DNA from: Gnetum montanum
Taxonomy: Eukaryota > Streptophyta > Gnetopsida > Gnetales > Gnetaceae
Direction: 5' to 3'
NCBI GenBank assembly: GCA_015680685.1
Contig: MNCI01029550.1
Span: 187,804 to 251,803 of the forward strand
DNA: 64,000 bases
Below, piece after piece: positions 11,478 to 23,257 of the stretch. Each line of letters starts with the position of its first letter. Position 1 is the first letter of the stretch. Both the position numbers and the translations under genes were made by a program. A model generated the notes under the pieces. That model searched no databases. It saw only the letters and a list, made by a program, of their open reading frames with translations, and was not told the origin of the DNA.

Positions 11478-11741
11478 TTTGTTTGTAGATCATAGAGGAC
11501 ATAGCACACAAAGCTCTACTAGACTTAGGTTCAAGCTTGAACCTCATATTATATGAAATGTATAAAGGTTTAATCCTACTATTGGTTTTAAAATGCACTT
11601 GGAGTCATCATGGTCATCATTGAATGAATGTTCTTATGGTTTTAAGCTTAAGAGAAGACATGAGTATCATTTTTCAAATTTTAAAGTAGTTGAAGGGTAT
11701 ATTTATTATAGAAAAGCATGTACATTAAGAAAAAAGCCATA
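11478..11741 (+). pseudogene. Element E retropepsin-like protease remnant
   Basis: The plus strand reads HKALLDLGSSLNLILYEMYK, the gypsy aspartic protease active site with DLG in place of DSG/DTG (consensus ALLDLGSSVNLIPY). Later traces (NFKVVEG, YYRKACTLR) correspond to the ADFLVIE and IIMGRAWL blocks of element B. The domain is cut at its end by the Tat/Ogre insertion. Confidence 0.68.
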
Positions 11742-13384
11742 TGTTGATGGAAATCTTAGTTGCTAGAATTGAAAAATTGAAAGATTTGAGCACTGAAAAA
11801 AATTTTAACCCTAAATCCCAAGGGCCTCTAAAAAATGGGATTCAAGGTACCCTAGATAATCTCACTGATCACCCAAAGATTTATGAAATTTAAACAGAGG
11901 AAACATAGACATAGATGTAGAAAAAATTGGAAACAAAAATGAAAAAGAAAATGTAAACGTAAATGGAAATGAAGTTTTTGTTACAAATCCAAATATGAAA
12001 ACAAGTGTAGGAATGGAAACATGAACTAAAACTTGTACAACATGAATAATAGCTTTAGAAGAAAAAGAACAAGATTCACAAAGTATAGATTTTGTGCCAA
12101 AGGTACTAGTAGTTTCTGGTAGAAGCTTGAAGTTTTTTGGAGAAGGTAGGTTGTTTTCCACTACAACTCCATGATCTCGTTTCTTCCCAGCTTCATTTTC
12201 AAGTAACTTTTCATCAGTTTCCACTAGGATCTACAACAAGGTTATGGAAATGGACTATCAGTTTTTGAAGCAATGGTAGCTATGTGAAAGCCTCTATGCC
12301 TTGTGTAGTATTGGTTTCTACTACCAAAAGGTAGAATTAGGATTGAAAATGGGCTTTAATGGTTGGAAAAATGACACAATTATTGTTACAAGTGTGAAGT
12401 GTGAAATTGCTACCATAATGCCAGAAAATGCTCAAAATGCCAAAGTTTCTAGAATCCAACATGATGTTTATGTTGGGCTTTTATAGGGTAGGGTTGTTAT
12501 TTTTGAGTCTAACATAATTATTAACAAATTGGATCAATTTGCAAGTAGTTACTATTTGTGATAAGTCTAGAATGGACTACAACCACAAAACTCATCTATT
12601 TACTATAAATAATAAATCAACTTTTGTGACAATGCTAGTACCATTCTTACTAAACTAGCCTTGGTCAATGGTCTTCTACTTTCAGTGTAGTTGACATTTA
12701 TAGTAAGTCTGAAATGGGCTACAGCCACAAAACCCATTCATTTAATATAAATAGTAAATAGACTTTTGTGACTACATTGACATCATTCCTACTACACTAG
12801 CATTGGTGGACTATGCTAAGGTTGTTGAAAAATGTCAAAAGTGGTGGAAAATGTACAAAACATTAGAAACCACAGAAATGGTGGAATTCATTAAAAAGTA
12901 CCATGCCTAGTGGAGAATGCTATCTACATTGGCCATTGCTAACTTAGGATGACTATGCTAGCTATTGCTGAAAAAATGGAGATTCAAACAATCAATCCCA
13001 ATGTCACACTTCTACTAGGTCTTACTAATGACTATGTTGGTTGCTATAGCACTACTATCTATTGTAGCTACTGTGACCACTATAGCTATTGAGTTTACTA
13101 AAAATTGCTCCAACGTAGTTGGGGGTATACCCCTACAAAAATCCATGGAAATGCCAATTTTAGCCACTTCCAAGGAATTTTTAGCATTCCCAAGGCTAGA
13201 TATAGATATGAGGTACATTTTTCTACTTGGAAGTTAGGCAATAACAACTTTTGAAGCATCTTTTGGCCTCAAAATGTTGAAGTATGCAAGGTTGTAGCTC
13301 ATGCACTACATATCCCACATTTATAATGAATCCTTACCTCAAGCTGGAAAATGGAATTTGCAACATAAATTTTGATGGTGTTTA
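11742..13384 (-). repeat. 3' LTR of the Tat/Ogre element
   Basis: Homologous to 34585-36166 along its length. On the minus strand it starts TAAACACC (TGAAACACC in the 5' copy) and ends CA at 11742. Inside are two tandem copies of about 142 bp (from 12562 and from 12704), each with ACTATAAATA and a GACTACA...TACACTAGC motif that recurs in the large internal array at 18.6-22.1 kb. Over the first 80 bp compared by hand the two LTRs differ at about one base in five, so the insertion is old. Confidence 0.87.
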
Positions 13385-13398
13385 ATTTCCCCCTTTTT
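13385..13398 (-). other. Polypurine tract of the Tat/Ogre element
   Basis: The minus strand reads CAAAAAGGGGGAAAT directly before the 3' LTR start, the usual place and composition of a plus-strand primer. Confidence 0.75.
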
Positions 13399-14599
13399 GT
13401 TTATGTCTAAAAGATTAACCTAAGAGACATTAGCAAAGAATACAAAACTTCACTACATGTTTGTCACCATCGTTCTCTCTCTATGCTTAATTTAGTAGTG
13501 TCAAACTATGCTCGAGAGTGCTTGTGATGATGGGAAAATGTTATGACAGTGAAATGGAAATGAGGTCATGTGGAAATGATCATAAAAGCTAAAAATGTAT
13601 CCCAAGTATTAACATCATGATGTGGCACTAACATGTTGTTTAATTGGTAAGCCTTCGCAATTCAACTTTGAGGTGTGGTTCACTCGACAAATGCATTTGA
13701 GGAACCAACACCTTGCTCTAGGATTTCTTTGGCTACTAGGCTCCTCACCTTGTATGTTTAGAGATAATAATCTATCCTTTATGCTTCATTGGCCATTCAG
13801 CTTCTTGCTAATTTGCTTCCCCACCCCCCNCTAGTTTTTATTTAGTTTTCCCATCAAGTGAGATGTGTTAAACTTGGTGGAATAGATGGTTTTCCATTTA
13901 ATTAAGTGTGTTACATTCAATGGACTTGACGATGAAGCATTACAAAGAGATGTCATATGGCCATATATGCATGAGTCTCAAACATTAGTCAACATTGCTA
14001 TCAAAGGTAAGGAAGTTTATAACTAGGTTACGGGGTTGGGCTCAAGGGAATGGTAATGGAAATGTGGTGGAACAATTACTCTTAGCATAGTAGGATAAAA
14101 TCACCAAATCTTGAACATTGAGGTCACATGATGACTTGGCATTGTGATGAGTTGCACCTCCATGATGACTCCAAGAGAACAAGAAAACCAAGTAAAAAAA
14201 TCATGTTGTTATAATGAAATACATAAGGCCATGTAGAATAGTTCAGCAAATTTGGCTATCAAAGTTTACATGTGCTGCTATTTTAAGGCTCTAGTAGGTT
14301 GTGGTATGAGTTTAAGGTATTAGAAGATCTAGGTTGTCAATTTAAGGCCTTGGTAGGTTATGTCACCATTTTAAGGTCATGGTAGGCCATGTTTCCAATT
14401 TAAGGTCTTGATAGGCCATGGAAGTAGGCTTACTTGTTGATTATTGTTAGCTATATATAGTATGGTTTCAAATAGGAATGATTAACTAGATTGGCCAACT
14501 CATTCCCATTCATGTTTGCTATCTAGTAGGCACCATTTTCATAGGCTTTACTCACTAGGAAGGATCCTTTATAGTTGGCTAAGAATTTGTTTGCATGCT
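13399..14599 (-). other. Tat/Ogre 3' untranslated region with ~35-bp repeats
   Basis: No coding similarity. Between about 14275 and 14425 there are four or five imperfect units of about 35 bp built on TTTAAGGCC(T/A)TGGTAGGCCATG. The same unit recurs near 18190 and 18480 and as a tighter array at 30326-30545, tying these regions to one element. A single undetermined base lies in a C-run at 13830. Tandem repeats in the 3' UTR are known for the Tat lineage. Confidence 0.65.
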
Positions 14600-15560
14600 C
14601 ATGGATGGTATTAAGGACTATATCCTCTTCCTTGATCTTGCATTTTCCAAGGTTATGGTGATGTTGCTACTTTTTCCTCTCTTGGTAATGCTCAATGTGA
14701 GAAATTGTTCATACATGTTGCTCCTCCACCAAGTCTAGGTCCATGGTTTGTAGCTCCTTGTTTTTTTTTATCATTGATGAAATCAAATAAGGCCACTGAG
14801 AGAAATGGCACCTACAATTAAAGAGGTAAAATTACTTTAGAACCATAAACAGGGCTATATGGGATTACACCTGTCATGGTATAGTATGTGGTTCTATAGG
14901 CCCAAAGTGCATGAACAAGCTGCTCATGCCACTTGCAGTTATTGTTGTTTAGAATTTTCTTGAGCAAGTTGATGATGGTCTATTTGCTTAATTCAGATTT
15001 TTCATTGGCTTGAGGGTGATAAGGTGATGAGAAAGAGTGCTTAATGCCTAGGTTGTGATAGAAATTTTTCATTTCTTGGCTACTAAACTATGATCCATTA
15101 TCCATGACTATGATCATAGGTATACACAAGTAGGCTACTATATTATCCAAGATGAATCTACAAACTTGTTTAGATGTAGTCTTCCTTAGAGAAATAGCCT
15201 CAACCCATGTGGCAAAGTATTCAATTATTGTGATGATGAAGCTATGCCTTGGAAAAGACTTAGGTGTTATAGATCCAATGATATCCAACCCCCATTGTTA
15301 AAATGGACAAGTGATCTAAGTAGTGTGTAACTTATTTGGTAGTACATTTATGAGATTTCTATGCCATTGGCATGTATCACAAGTTTTGAGCTTCTACATG
15401 TAGTCATTTTTCATATAAGGCCAATAATAACCTAATTGTCTAATCTTAGTAGCCATAACTCTATGTCCTATATGTCCTCCACAAACACCCTCGTGAACCT
15501 ACTTTAGGACTATTCTAGCTTTGGATCTACCCAAGCACTTTAACAATACACCATCATAGG
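14600..15560 (-). pseudogene. Tat/Ogre integrase remnant
   Basis: The minus strand shows the zinc-binding part: HEGVCGGHIGHR at about 15500-15460, YYWPYM, and CDTCQWHR near 15385-15361. The core follows: WGLDIIGSITP, then ATWVEAISLRKTT and IIVMDNGS (the two catalytic Asp are visible). Then HPQANEKSEL, where the catalytic Glu block is HPQANG.AE in relatives, and ALWAYRTTYYTMTGVIPYS. The order and spacing fit a complete integrase of the Tat type. Several stops interrupt it, so it is not functional. Confidence 0.87.
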
Positions 15561-15789
15561 ACCATCAACATAATGTATTATCACCTACTATGATCTACTA
15601 TTTTGATTGTTTACAGATAACATCCTTTTGAGTAGTAGTTAGGCCTTATGAAGATTCTTCATGCATAAGGTAAAACTTGATATCATAGTATCATTCCTTT
15701 AAAAGGGTACTATGAACTATGGCCACAAGGTTATCCTTAGTGTTCTATGTGATGAGGATAGCACAATGCATGATTAGGGTTGGTAGCTT

Positions 15790-16190
15790 ATTAAACACAT
15801 ATAGCATCACACTGAGGGCTAGCATTGTAATGGCATTAGCTATAGCATTCTCATTTTGAGGTATGTGTTGGATAACAACTATAAATTGTTATAATAGTTA
15901 TTTTCCTAAGTCACAGTAAGATTGTAAATGTTTGGCTTTGAATGTGTAAACCTCAGTTACTTGGTTGATCACAAGTTGTGAACCACCCTTGATCATTAAT
16001 CACTTAATTCCTAGGTAATGAGTTGCCATCATTCCTCTGATTAAATTTTCATTCTCTGCTATGTTTTTGGTACATGGAAACTCAAAATAATAAGAGAAGG
16101 ATCAAATTTCACCAAATGGGAATGTCATGATGACAAGAGCACTAGCCCCATGGGTAGTTGAAGCTCCATTAAAGTGCATGTCTACCTCAT
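15790..16190 (-). pseudogene. Second (archaeal-type) RNase H of the Tat/Ogre element
   Basis: The minus strand reads VDMHFNGAST at 16190-16156, FPCTKNIAENENLIRGMM at about 16080-16029, MIKGGSQLVINQV at 15996-15961 and HIPQNENAIANAI near 15871-15841. These match the blocks FDGA, CTNNIAEYEALI, GDSQLVINQ and HIPRE.N..AD of the extra RNase H found only in Tat/Ogre elements. Three catalytic acids are changed here (FDG to FNG, GDS to GGS, ADA to ANA), so the enzyme is dead. This domain is the best evidence for the lineage. Confidence 0.87.
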
Positions 16191-16219
16191 AACCCTCAGG
16201 AACTTTGCTAATAGTGTTA

Positions 16220-17700
16220 ACATGCTCATCAAGAAACTCAAGGTCTATAGTTGCTTGGTCATCAATAGGAGAAATAGTAAGTTATATAACTATGTCTTGA
16301 CCTTTCATTGAGGATTGAGAAACATAATAAAGATTAAACTTTGTTATTATGGCTTTACATGGGGCTATAGAGCTACTCTCATAAATATTGAACATTATGG
16401 CTGTAAGTATGTTATCTTTGCAAATGAATTTGACCTAGCTTCTAAAGAGGTAGTGTCTCTACTTCTTTCGTGAGAAGACCAATGCTAGATAGTACTTCTC
16501 TACCTCTATGTACTAGGTCTTATGGGAAACCAATGCAGGGCTAAGGTAGTATACTAGCATTTCTACTCCATCATCACATTTTTTATATAGAGTAGAGAGG
16601 CAATGGACATGTCAGAGATGGCAAGGTAGATGTAAAATGGTCTATCCTCTTGTGGAGGATAGACTATTGGTAGTTGTTCCAACTCTTTCTTAAGGTTTTT
16701 AAAAGGCTTCTTGGCAGTGATCCATCCACTCATAATGGACTTATTTCTTAAGCAAGTGTTACATGGGTTGTAACTTATTTGTAAGCCTAGTGATGAACCT
16801 ACAAATAAATTGTAATCTACCTTGTAATCCCTAAAGCTCCTTAAGGTTAGTATGCACTACCAACTTGGAGATGGCCTCAACCTTATCAGGATCAACATGA
16901 ATCCCTACTTATAATACTACAAAGCCAAGCATCTTACCATTTTTAATACCAAAGACACACTTCTTAGGACTAAGTCTAAGTTTGAACTTAAGACATTGTT
17001 TAATCACAATTTCTAGGTCATTAGCATGGTAACTGACCACTTTGGACTTAACAGCTATATCGTTGATGTAATCATTGAGCAAGCCTAACATGTAATCACT
17101 AAAGATATACATCATAGCCCTTTGGTAGGTTGCTCCTATATTTTTAAGGCCAAAGCACATCATGGTATAGAAAAAGGTACCCCATGGGGTCATGAAGGTT
17201 ATGCTATGTTGGTGCTTTGGGTTGATCCTAATCTGGTTGTATCTTGAGAACCCATCCATAAAGGATAATAAGGCATTTCTAGCCATAGCATCAATGAGAT
17301 GATCGATACTAGGCAAAGGAAAATCATTCTTAATGGTGTCCCTATTTAGATCTTAGAAATCGATGCAATGGATACTCCAATTTTTCTTACGAACTACCAT
17401 TACATTAGATACCCATTCCATGTAGTCAACAACTTTGATGAAACTGGCTTAATATAGCTTTGTGATCTTATCATGAATTGCTAGGGCCAAATCAGGTATA
17501 AGATTATACACTTTTTGCTTAACTGGTCTAATGCTAGGATCTAGTATGATGTTGTGTTGGAATAATTATGGGTGTAGACCTAGCATATTTTCATATGACT
17601 AGGTGAAAGGCTTAATATTCTCTTGTATGACCTTAGTGATGTCTTGAGCCTATTGAGGTTATAGTGAGGAACTTAGTTTAAGGATTTTCTCCTCACCACT
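16220..17700 (-). pseudogene. Tat/Ogre reverse transcriptase and RNase H
   Basis: From about 17700 the minus strand gives YENMLGL, RPVKQKVYNL, FIKVVDYMEWVSNVMVV, then a 135-codon open stretch (17316-16909) with SFMDGFSRYNQIRINPKHQ, FGLKNIGATYQRAM, DYINDI and LRLSPKKCVFGI. These are the gypsy RT blocks (D.FSGYNQI, FGLKNAGATYQR, YVDD, KC.F). The catalytic YVDD is YIND (about 17073-17056), a lost catalytic Asp. The connection and RNase H follow: CQEAFKNLKKELEQLP, then RPFYIYLA and EVEKYYLALVFSRKK to about 16230. A linker with weak similarity reaches back to about 17980. Confidence 0.88.
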
Positions 17701-17980
17701 ATGTGTTGTGATAGGAACCTTAGCTAGAGATTCTTTGGTAATGTTACCAACCTCTAGATTAAGGGTTTTAACTAGGTTATCAAGCCACTCTAAAGGTTTC
17801 TTGATTAAGGCTATGTGTTTTACAAAAATTTCAAGCTCAAGGTCTAGATAATCAAGATCGATACATTGCTCAACATCACCATGAGGCTAACTTAGGCTCA
17901 AAGGCAAGGAAATTTGCTTTCAAGTATTCATAATCAAATCTTGCACATCAACCATAAGCACATTAAGTAGCACCTATGTA

Positions 17981-18589
17981 AATATGAGTAAACAATGCCA
18001 AAATTTTATAAAATTATGCAAATAAATGTTATTCAAATGCCAAGTACACTATAAGCAAGGTCATCTAAGGCCATGAGGAGAAAAAAATAATTAAAAAATG
18101 AAACAAAGGCCAAATAAGGTCCACAAGAGCCAAACAAGAGGAAGTATGGGAAATGAGATTGAAATGATCAACAAAGGCCATGATTGTGCTAATTTTAGGC
18201 CTTGGTAGGCCATGGCTACATGGTGTCAAATGGTGGTAGGGAAGGAAAGTCCACCATCCAACACCAATCCAAGGCTAAATAGAGCCTAAGAGGGCCATAA
18301 TAAAGAAAATAAGGAAAACATAAGGTCATGCAAAGAACATACTAGGTTGAAAAGATTGAAAATGCAAAAACAAGGCTAAAAACAAGTTGAAAAGTCATAA
18401 AACAAGGTCAAATCAAGCAAAATAGGTTGCATATGGCATAATTTGGCTAATATTAGTTAAATAGGGTTAGATTTTATTAGTTTCAGGCCTTAGTGAGCCA
18501 TGGTATGGGCCTATAAGGTTTCTTGGAAAGTTTGGCACATGTAAAGGTCATTCCAAAGCTATTTTAGAGAAAAATTGGCATCTTCTATT
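17981..18589 (-). other. Non-coding interval between RT linker and repeat array
   Basis: No open frame or domain. It contains two isolated copies of the TTAGGCCTTGGTAGGCCATGG unit (near 18190 and 18480) also found at 14.3 and 30.4 kb. Confidence 0.55.
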
Positions 18590-21500
18590 GTGACTATGTT
18601 GGGACCTACTTGTAGCTAAGTTTTCCTAGCATAGTCCTACCTTCCTCTAGCATAATTAACATTTAAGGGCAATTTCCTAGGCTTGGTATGATCATGTTTA
18701 GGATTCCAATGATCTGAACAGGGATAGTTATTAAAGATTGACAAGTTTTAGCACCATTTGGCTTCTCATAAGGCTAAAAATATTAATTCCAAGGGTGACT
18801 ACTTTGGGCTAAGAGGCCCTAATGTAGTCACAAGGAATGAATGGGTTATTTTGATTTCTAGGGTTGAAATGAAGTGAAAGTTTCAATTGTGAGTCATGAT
18901 GGCAAGGTTTTGGTCATTTTGGATTAATTCAAGGCCATTCTGAGCTACTTATTACCAGACTTTATTGCCACATTTTCCCTTCCCACTAGGACTACACTAG
19001 CCTAATGTAGTTACCAATTTACCTAATGTAGTCTTGCATGGAAAATGGATTTAGGGAGTTTTAGAGCTCGATTGACCATCCTAATGGACTTCTAGGGTCA
19101 CTGTGTTGCCAATTAGGGTTTTTCTACTAAAATTACAATTTTTCATTCATGTTTGGGCCTTGGATGGCCAAATACCATGAGACTATGGTCTGTATGTATT
19201 TCCTAGTGTAGTTAGGAATTCCAAATGAAGAAAAGTTGAAAAAGAATGAATTTTGACTCATTTCCCAAGGTTGAAGATTCTAGACATGCTCCATCAATGT
19301 TTAGGATCTTTCTGAGAGTTGATTTGGGTAGTTTTTTGGTAGTTTTGATTGTTTTGGAGTGGACTACACTAGGCTTGGGTAGTGACTATGCTAGCCAAAT
19401 GTAGTTCTAGTCTTCTCCAATGTAGTTTCATTTCAAAAGTTGAAGAAACTAAGTTTTACTACGAAATTAACTCTAGCAACATACCAAGACATCATAAAAG
19501 TGAGTTCTGAGTTATTTTTGACAATTTTTTGAGTGGTTTAGGTGGACTACACTAGGCCTATATAGGAACCACTCTAGCCTAGCATAGTCCCAGTATCCTT
19601 CAGCATAGTCCAAGCTTCCATAGTTAAAAATAGTTGAAAAAGTTTCATTTCATGGAAAAACAGGCTTTGGTGAGGCTTTAGGATTCATCAAAAGTGGATT
19701 TGTTTTCTTTTTTGTCAATCTTGAGCATCTTCAAATGGAGTATGCTAGGGTTTGAGAGAGCCTACATTGGTGCATTATAGTCCCAATATTTCTTTAGTCT
19801 AGTAAAATTGAAAAGGCTAAAAAATTGAGTTTTAATTCCAACCTTGACTTTAGTGGACCCCCAAAACTTCCAAAAGTACATCTTAAATTGGTTTCATCAA
19901 TTTTTTAGTAAGTTCATGTGGACTATGCTAGCTTGGAGAGGGACTATGCTATCTTAGTGTAATCCCAACTCATCCTTAGCATAGTTAGGTTTTAAGAATC
20001 AAGAATGATGAGAGAAGGTGGGTTCCATGGCCATACAGGCTTTAGTGGTATGCTAGGCTTGATTAGTAGTGGATTTTATGTCTATTTGGTCAACCTTGAA
20101 TAGTTTGATATGCACTACACTAGGATTTGAAAGGAACTATGCTAGGCAAGCATAGTCATGATTCGAGGATCTAAAAATGATGAATTTTGGCTCCTGGTAT
20201 GTGTCAGAGAGGTTTATTAATTGATAGAGTTGGTTTCTTAGTTTTTTTTTTTTTTTGAATTGGTTTGGAGTTCTTGATGTGGACTACATTAGGCTTGGGC
20301 TAGGACTATGTTGGCCCAATGTAGTTCCATATTCCCATTAGTGTAGTCCATTTTTGGAATGGTTGATAGGATTTTCCAAGGTCAATAGAGGTGTCCAACA
20401 AATTCCTAGGGCTTACCAATGGTGAATTTAGGTCATTTTTAGGCAATTTTGATTAGCTTTTTATGGACTATGCTGGGCTTGAAGAAGGACTACACTAGCC
20501 TAACATAGTCCCAACCTTGCCTCAGCATCATCAAGGTGGTGGTGGTTAAAAATGGTGAAAAGAGAAAGTTTTAAAGTCACATAAGCTTGGAAAATGCTTT
20601 TATGATTTTTTGAAATTTTTTTCAAGCATTTTTAATCAATTTTTAAAAGGCTTTAAAGGACTATGTTGGTCCTAGATTGGGACCATGCTACTTTAGTGTA
20701 GTCCTAATCTCCTCCCAGTATAGTTAAAGTTATAGTTGTCAAAAATTGTAAACAATCATAGGGTTTATGATCAAATAGCCTCAAATGGGTTCTTAGGATT
20801 TTTAGCCATTAATTTAAGTGATTTTTAGATTCTAGCTAACTTTGGGTGGACTATGTTGGGCTTAAGCAAGAACTACACTAGCCTAGCATAGTCATCCTCT
20901 TTCTTCAATGTAGTCATGATGGTAGCTTCAAAAATTATGGGAAAAAGATAGGTTTTAAGTTAAACAAGTTTAAATAAAATTCTAAGTTTTTTGGAGGTTG
21001 ATTTAAATTATTTTTTGGTTGATTTTCTCAATTTTGTATGGACTACACTAGGCTTAGATAGGAACTACATTGGACTAGTGTAATCCTTCTCATTCCTTAA
21101 TGTAGTCATGGTAGAAGCTAATAGAAGTAGGTTTTTATGGGCATACAGTCTTCAACTACAATTTTAGGATTTTCTGTTGTTAATTTAGATGGTTTTTAGT
21201 ATTTTTTTTGATAATTTTAATGGGACTACGCTAAGCCTTGAGTAGGGACTACATTGATCCAGTGTAATCCCAGCTCCCCATCTAGTGTAGTCAAGGTCTC
21301 ATGATGAAAAGTCAAAAATGTTGTAAGGTTTGACCTAGTTCTCAATCCCAAGGTTTTTTAAGGTACTTGGGAGTTGAGTTGGACTAGAACATGAGTTTTT
21401 TTAGGCTTTCTAGATGAACTACACTGGCCACCTCTAGTGACTATGTTGGCCTAGCATAGTTACTCTTGGGAAGTGGCATTTGGATTGAAAAAAGTCAAAA

Positions 21501-22080
21501 TATTGCATCCATTCTTAGTCTGGCATGGTTCCAAGGTACCTAGAGGTGGATTTGGATGTATGCATGATGGGTTTTTGGATTTAGAGTGTACTACACTGGG
21601 CACCTACTAGGACTACACTAGCTCAAGATAATCCTCTAAGTCTCCAATGTACTCCCATGTGGGAGCATAGATTTTTGTGTTTTCTTTGGATTTTTGGTTA
21701 ATCAATCAACAGTTTGAGGACACTAGGGGTCTTGGAGAGGTATGGATGTTTCAAGATGTATTGTTGAAGGTTTGTGATGAATTACATGGTCCAGTTGACC
21801 CTTAAACCCTGGGACTACACTAGGCCAGCGTAGTCCCTAGGTCTTCCTAGCATAGTCATGAGGAAGAAGAAAAAAGTATCATCATTATACTACAGTTGGC
21901 CATGTCTCAAGCTTGCTAGGAGGTCAAACTAGGGTTTAAAGAAATGGTATGTTGATTCAGAGTTGATTGAAGGCTAGATGGAATGGATGAATTACTTGAA
22001 TTTGAAGGGAAGAAAAATGTCTTACTAGACTATGTTGGGCCAAGGTATTCCATCCTTAAGGCTAGTGTAGTCCTATGTTA
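18590..22080 (-). repeat. ~185-bp tandem array with palindromic cores
   Basis: About 18-19 diverged units. Thirteen well-defined cores start at 19361, 19544, 19738, 19921, 20112, 20281, 20465, 20658, 20848, 21040, 21223, 21418 and 21588, a mean spacing of 185.6 bp (range 169-195). Each core has half-sites of GACTACACTAG or GACTATGCTAG followed by the inverted CTAGCATAGTC, giving palindromes with 10-11 bp arms (clear near 20130, 20488 and 20872). Between cores lies AT-rich sequence that also repeats loosely. It sits between protease and RT of the Tat/Ogre element, with element A inserted at its protease-side edge. Confidence 0.85.
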
Positions 22081-22228
22081 AATCAATTTTTCATGTGAAT
22101 TTTGAACCTTCTTGCAAATCCATGTGTGTCAATATTTTCTCATTGGGATTAGTTAAGAGGTGTTTTCATGGTTGGACATTGGATTTTTATTTAGAAGATG
22201 GATGGGAATTAGTATGAAGCAAGGTTTT

Positions 22229-23245
22229 TGATGAGTGGTGAGGTACCCCTACACTCAACCATACGAATACAAGCGTAGCACGCACGATCTGGTCGAACTC
22301 CATAGACTAAGTCCCTACAAACCTCATGGAACACTTAGGGTTGATCATTCATTATCTTCCCAAACTTACTTGTAGTTGTCACAGTGTATGGTTAAGTAAG
22401 TCTGAGGTATATGATTTTTATGGTTTTTATGTTTTATGTCTCCTATGCTAACAAGGTGAAGGGTTGAGAAACTAACTAACTCTAACTAATGAACTAAGCC
22501 TAAATTACCTAGCGTTAGCATCTATTCCCACTTACTGTACACACCCTGAACTGATGCAACCATGGCTACCAAATGCTAATCGTTGTTGGGATCACCACGC
22601 GTAACGCACGTGCTCGAAGTGGTCATACTGAGGCACTTAACTAGGAGGAAAGGGTTGAGAGAATCTAATCTAGCCTAAGTGTGATGAGCATTCATTTCTT
22701 GATTATCCATACACATCCTGCTGCATGACTACCACTAGGATTACCAAGCCCAGATCTTAGGTATGCCACTGGGTTACCAAGTAGTCACACTTAGATGCTT
22801 GTAATCAAGTCATACTCATTCCACATTACTAGGAGAGAAGGGTGAGAGAGAAAGTAATAAATAACATTAAATAAAATCCTATTCCATGCACTACAAGATT
22901 TATCCAGGAATTTCTTCTTTATTGCCATACACAACTTGTGTTTAGGTACAATGTTGCTCAAATAAAGATCCGTTCACTTTAGGACTCCTACTATGGGAAC
23001 ATGGAAAATATTCTATCTTTGGAGTGATCAATCTACCAGAGTTTTCCTACTTCTAGCTTAGGATGATGAAACAAGGGAGAGCCACCTATTATTTATAGAT
23101 ATGATGGCACACTGTGATATCGCATATGCGATATCACAGGGGATGATGCGATATCGCGTAGGTGATATTGCATGGGAAGCGATATCACGACTACCACAAT
23201 ATCGCATACACGATATTGCAGCCCATGCGATATCGCATCTCATCA
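22229..23245 (-). repeat. 3' LTR of element A
   Basis: Ends TGATGAG/CTCATCA in plus-strand reading. The U3 part (23100-23245) has about eight copies of GCGATATCGC-like palindromes. The TATA box CTATAAATA is intact (about 23090-23098, minus strand). The same length as its partner shows no indel between them since insertion. Confidence 0.92.
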
Positions 23246-23257
23246 CACCCCCATGAC
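23246..23257 (-). other. Polypurine tract of element A
   Basis: The minus strand reads AGTCATGGGGGTG directly before the 3' LTR start TGATGAG. The same CATGGGGGT(G/A) precedes the 3' LTRs of elements B (61687-61697) and C (62937-62946). Confidence 0.82.

Larger units (their letters stand above)
6741..11741 (+). mobile_element. Element E: gag-protease LTR retrotransposon, 3' end missing
   Basis: An old member of the tRNA-Asp-primed gag-PR family. It has a 5' LTR (6741-7837), a primer-binding site, gag remnants (8110-9681 and 10509-10730, split by a solo LTR) and a protease remnant ending exactly where the Tat/Ogre element begins at 11742. Its gag resembles element C more than A or B. No 3' non-coding region or 3' LTR of E was found beyond 36166, so that part seems deleted. 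Confidence 0.72.

Noticed and set aside
13830-13830. Single undetermined base in a C-run (another at 46616)
   Set aside because: Sequencing ambiguity in homopolymers, not biology.
23058-23246. Open frames with repeated RYR/DIA-like peptides in the LTR U3 (also 29097-29368 and 55331-55573)
   Set aside because: They are translations of the GCGATATCGC palindrome array, which is open in several frames by chance; all lie in promoter regions of LTRs.
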